DNA from: Deltaproteobacteria bacterium
GTDB taxonomy: Bacteria; Desulfobacterota; Desulfobacteria; Desulfobacterales; ETH-SRB1
DNA: 6,846 bases
Reading direction: 5' to 3'
Assembly (NCBI GenBank): GCA_019314185.1
Contig: JAFCZU010000205.1
Coordinates: forward strand, 1-6,846
Part shown: positions 6,480 through 6,846 of the stretch, piece by piece
Layout: the number at the start of each line of letters is the position of its first letter
How positions within the stretch are numbered: position 1 is the stretch's first letter
Translations under genes and position numbers: made by a program
Notes under the pieces: model-generated
Told to the model about the DNA's origin: nothing
Database searches by the model: none
What the model saw: only the letters and a program-made list of their open reading frames with translations

Positions 6480-6510
6480 TTCTTTTTCCCCTCCGTTAGT
6501 GGAAAAAGAA
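6480..6510. repeat. Perfect 10-bp stem-loop, possible terminator or regulatory hairpin
   Basis: TTCTTTTTCC (6480-6489) pairs exactly with GGAAAAAGAA (6501-6510) across an 11-base loop. With one bulged A the stem extends by TGT/ACA (6478-6513). A T8 run precedes it at 6463-6470. It stands between the decayed region and the promoter region of the gene at 6681, so it may insulate that gene or end a leftward or rightward transcript. No long T-run follows on the + strand. Confidence 0.4.
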
Positions 6511-6529
6511 ACATAGGGCCCCATGTAAC

Positions 6530-6594
6530 TTGTTTTTGTACAAATTATTCGGTATAATGCATATTTCGCGCAATCATGCATAACATATATATGC
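6530..6594 (+). promoter_or_regulatory. Candidate promoter region of the small secreted protein gene
   Basis: Two readings are possible. TTGTTT (6530-6535), 17 bases, then TATAAT (6553-6558) fits a bacterial sigma-70 promoter with a leader of roughly 115 bases. ACATATATATGC (6583-6594) fits an archaeal TATA box with a start near 6615 and a leader of about 65 bases. A third A/T box, ATATATAC (6641-6648), is too close to the start codon to leave room for the Shine-Dalgarno. Choosing between them depends on the host. Confidence 0.35.
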
Positions 6595-6680
6595 AATAAC
6601 AAGCATATGTAAGTATAAGGCTACACATGTTGTGTGGCAGATATATACGCAACAGATTGAATAAACAAAGGTGAAGAAAA

Positions 6681-6846
6681 ATGAGAACTACAACAATTGC
6701 ACTCCTGCTTGCAGCACTTGTCCTTGGTACATTTGGGGCCGGTGTCGTAAGCGCAGGAACGAATGACGCTCAAACCGGCAATAGCTGGTATGACTGGATG
6801 GCAGACCACATGGGATTTGGCAGAGGCTATGGCTATGGCATGATGG
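6681..6846 (+). CDS. Small secreted or surface protein, N-terminal part only
   Basis: The first 55 residues are present and the gene runs off the window. AGGTGA at 6669-6674 lies 6 bases before ATG 6681, a strong Shine-Dalgarno. The N-terminus (MRTTTIALLLAALVLGTFGA) is a classical signal peptide: a short polar start with Arg2, a hydrophobic core, and a likely cleavage after GVVSA near residue 25. The visible mature part is rich in Trp, Tyr, Gly, Met and His (NSWYDWMADHM, then GRGYGYGMM), which could bind metal or form a low-complexity surface protein. Family not recognised. It has its own upstream region and is probably a resident chromosomal gene bordering the inserted cassette. Confidence 0.7.
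   Translation, partial: MRTTTIALLLAALVLGTFGAGVVSAGTNDAQTGNSWYDWMADHMGFGRGYGYGMM

Larger units (their letters stand above)
5900..6680. other. Right-hand intergenic region without a convincing intact gene
   Basis: Apart from the possible 51-codon ORF at its left edge, this stretch lacks a supported gene. T-runs at 5965-5969, 6010-6014, 6080-6085 and 6463-6470 could end transcription of the cassette, but no strong hairpin precedes the first two. The + strand frame that starts at 5892 has stops at 6045, 6114, 6174, 6249 and 6381, yet stays open and protein-like between 6252 and 6380 (for example DLGLFDALAMQLQAISEY), so it may be an eroded gene. TGCAGGCAA occurs twice (6322-6330 and 6408-6416). 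GTGATCAC at 6454-6461 is an 8-base palindrome. Confidence 0.5.

Noticed and set aside
6282..6602. 106-residue - strand ORF
   Set aside because: Cys/Arg-rich translation overlapping another - strand frame and the hairpin at 6480-6510, with no motif or Shine-Dalgarno.
1..6846. CRISPR array, tRNA or rRNA gene
   Set aside because: No regularly spaced repeats, no tRNA T-loop and anticodon arrangement, and no conserved rRNA segments were seen on either strand.

Overview
The window is dominated by a compact three-gene cassette on the + strand (344-5899), flanked by gene-poor, partly decayed DNA. Gene 1 (344-1224) encodes a radical SAM enzyme that is broken by an internal deletion and frameshift near position 917. 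Gene 2 (1236-1631) encodes a small conserved protein that I believe belongs to the DUF6375-type family. Gene 3 (1634-5899) encodes a 1421-residue protein. It has an N-terminal PD-(D/E)XK (Mrr-like) nuclease domain, a STAND-like P-loop NTPase core and a very long helical C-terminal half. Spacings are 11 bp between genes 1 and 2 and 2 bp between genes 2 and 3, so one operon is likely. A promoter-like element lies at 265-278.

The architecture (nuclease + STAND switch + long putative sensor) is that of Avs-like anti-phage proteins. Its pairing with a radical SAM enzyme and a small conserved partner does not match a named defence system that I recognise. I treat the cassette as a candidate, possibly undescribed, defence or conflict system. 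In this genome the radical SAM arm looks inactivated while the two downstream frames are intact.

Left flank (1-343): no intact gene. Frame 1 reads as protein-like sequence interrupted by TAG codons and may be a worn remnant, possibly of a transposase. An A/T-only inverted repeat lies at 232-245. Right flank (5900-6680): no convincing intact gene. It holds a possible 51-codon ORF overlapping the end of gene 3, a long antisense ORF of doubtful reality, a short direct repeat and inverted repeat near 6036-6085, and a clean stem-loop at 6480-6510. At the right edge a small secreted-protein gene begins (6681), with a good Shine-Dalgarno and a signal peptide, and runs off the window.

Organism: uncertain. 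TATA/BRE-like upstream elements, a GGTGA-type Shine-Dalgarno and the style of the small exported protein suggest a methanogenic archaeon of the Methanomicrobia. However, TATAAT boxes fit a bacterium equally well, and the cassette itself is probably horizontally mobile. All family assignments rest on motif reading, not on database searches.
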